Assembly: GCA_945827765.1 (NCBI GenBank)
Contig: CALZPS010000072.1
Coordinates: 1 to 7,475, forward strand
Source of the DNA: an uncultured Lachnospiraceae bacterium
Lineage (GTDB): Bacteria > Bacillota > Clostridia > Lachnospirales > Lachnospiraceae
DNA length: 7,475 nucleotides
Direction: 5' to 3'
Of the stretch, positions 6,614 through 7,475 are shown in pieces. Made by a program: the position numbers and the translations under genes. The first letter of the stretch is position 1; each line of letters begins with the position of its first letter. The notes under the pieces are model-generated. The model searched no databases and was not told where the DNA came from. It saw only the letters and a program-made list of their open reading frames with translations.

Positions 6614-7432
6614 ATGAGTTTGAATGAATTACATATGTTAGGCATTGACATTGGTTCCACGACCGTCAAAATTGCGGTTCTTGACAATGACAACAACGTG
6701 TTGTTCGCGGACTACAAACGGCATTTTGCCAATATTCAGGAGACTCTTTCCGAATTGCTGGAAAAAGCCATCGACAAGCTTGGTCCCATCAAAGCTTCAC
6801 CAGTCATCACCGGTTCCGGCGGATTGTCTCTTGCCAATCATCTGGAAGTACCTTTCGTGCAGGAAGTCATCGCCGTATCGACAGCCCTGCAGGACTTCGC
6901 CCCCCAGACGGACGTTGCGATTGAATTGGGCGGTGAAGATGCGAAGATTATTTATTATGAAGGCGGAAATGTTGAACAGCGTATGAATGGTGTCTGTGCG
7001 GGTGGTACCGGGTCATTTATCGACCAGATGGCCTCTCTTCTGCAGACAGACGCGACAGGTCTTAATGAGTATGCCAAAAATTATCATGCCTTATATTCAA
7101 TTGCCGCACGCTGCGGTGTGTTTGCCAAGACGGATATCCAGCCTCTGATCAACGACGGGGCTTCCAGAGAAGACCTTGCCGCCTCCATTTTTCAGGCTGT
7201 TGTCAACCAGACCATCAGCGGACTTGCCTGCGGCAAGCCGATTCGCGGACATGTGGCATTCTTAGGCGGACCGCTCCACTTCTTACCTGAATTGAGAGCC
7301 GCTTTCATCCGCACGCTGGATTTGGATGACGAACATGTCATCGCTCCCGAACATTCTCACCTGTTCGCAGCTATCGGCTCTGCCATGAATTCCAAAAACG
7401 ATACGGTCGTATCTCTAAGTGAGATGCAGAAG
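6614..7432 (+). CDS. 2-hydroxyacyl-CoA dehydratase activase (BadF/BcrA/HgdC family), N-terminal domain, cut by adapter
   Basis: Activases of this family use ATP hydrolysis to push an electron from a [4Fe-4S] cluster into a radical acyl-CoA dehydratase or reductase. The 273 genomic residues form one full ASKHA ATPase domain: phosphate-1 loop GIDIGSTTVKIAVLD (10-24), VITGSGG (64-70), IELGGEDAK (103-111), NGVCAGGTGSFID (125-137), ARCGVFAKTD (165-174) and FLGGPLHF (216-223). Cys128 and Cys167 match the two cluster ligands of HgdC, one pair per dimer. A stand-alone activator would end near 260, but this frame continues through SAMNSKND to the adapter, and the sequence resembles the long clostridial form (about 1,400 residues, two activase domains plus DUF2229 and dehydratase-like parts). 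The long form is therefore likely but unproven here. The dehydratase partner is not in the window. The TGA at 7451-7453 belongs to the adapter. Confidence 0.92.
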
Positions 7433-7475
7433 CTGTCTCTTATACACATCTGACGCTGCCGACGATACTCCTTGT
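7433..7475. other. Illumina Nextera adapter (read-1 transposase sequence, i5 index, P5 start)
   Basis: Synthetic sequence. The reversed mosaic end CTGTCTCTTATACACATCT occupies 7433-7451, the rest of the reversed read-1 adapter runs to 7465, the i5 index position 7466-7473 reads TACTCCTT (reverse of AAGGAGTA, which I recall as S507), and GT at 7474-7475 begins the P5 tail. Genomic sequence ends at 7432. Confidence 0.98.

Noticed and set aside
6463..6696. Minus-strand 77-codon frame across the activase promoter and start
   Set aside because: It is antisense to the conserved ATPase motif region and the activase promoter, and has no recognisable features.
30..7451. 19-base inverted terminal repeats at 30-48 and 7433-7451 framing the whole insert like a transposon
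   Set aside because: They are the engineered Tn5 mosaic ends within Nextera adapters, with index and primer sequence outside them; there is no transposase gene inside.

Overview
The window looks like a complete short contig or single library molecule from a Firmicute of class Clostridia, most likely a Lachnospiraceae-type gut anaerobe. This rests on recognising the protein families (clostridial long-form PurL, the TIGR01906 membrane protein, a rhomboid-like protein with a Cys/His tail, a long-type acyl-CoA dehydratase activase), on strong AGGAGG-like ribosome binding sites, and on sigma-A type promoters in AT-rich gaps. No database search was possible, so genus is left open.

Both ends are synthetic. 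Bases 1-48 are the end of an Illumina P7 primer, an 8-base i7 index and the Nextera read-2 transposase adapter. Bases 7433-7475 are the reverse complement of the Nextera read-1 adapter, an i5 index and the first bases of the P5 tail. Only 49-7432 is genomic. The two terminal genes, purL and the activase, are therefore cut by library construction and are not biological truncations.

Layout, left to right. (1) 49-2152, minus: first ~701 residues of purL, FGAM synthase of de novo purine synthesis. (2) 2253-2957, minus: a four-helix membrane protein of the TIGR01906/DUF1461 family, related to the lipoprotein intramolecular transacylase Lit. (3) 3052-3924, plus: a LysR-family regulator, divergent from (2), with a clear promoter overlapped by an inverted repeat. 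(4) 3943-5379, minus: pyruvate kinase, convergent with the regulator. (5) 5452-6321, minus: a rhomboid-fold membrane protein lacking catalytic residues and carrying a C-terminal Cys/His metal-binding tail, started by TTG and probably co-transcribed with pyk. (6) 6614-7432, plus: N-terminal domain of a 2-hydroxyacyl-CoA dehydratase activase, divergent from (5) across a 292-base AT-rich gap holding a promoter on each strand.

The genes are mostly housekeeping (purines, glycolysis, anaerobic acyl-CoA chemistry, envelope). I see no phage, insertion sequence, CRISPR, toxin or defence genes, tRNA or rRNA, and no clear novel system. The most useful observations are the adapter ends and the false protein termini they create, the degenerate rhomboid with a metal-binding tail, the Lit-like protein with both family histidines, and the operator-like repeat at the lysR promoter.
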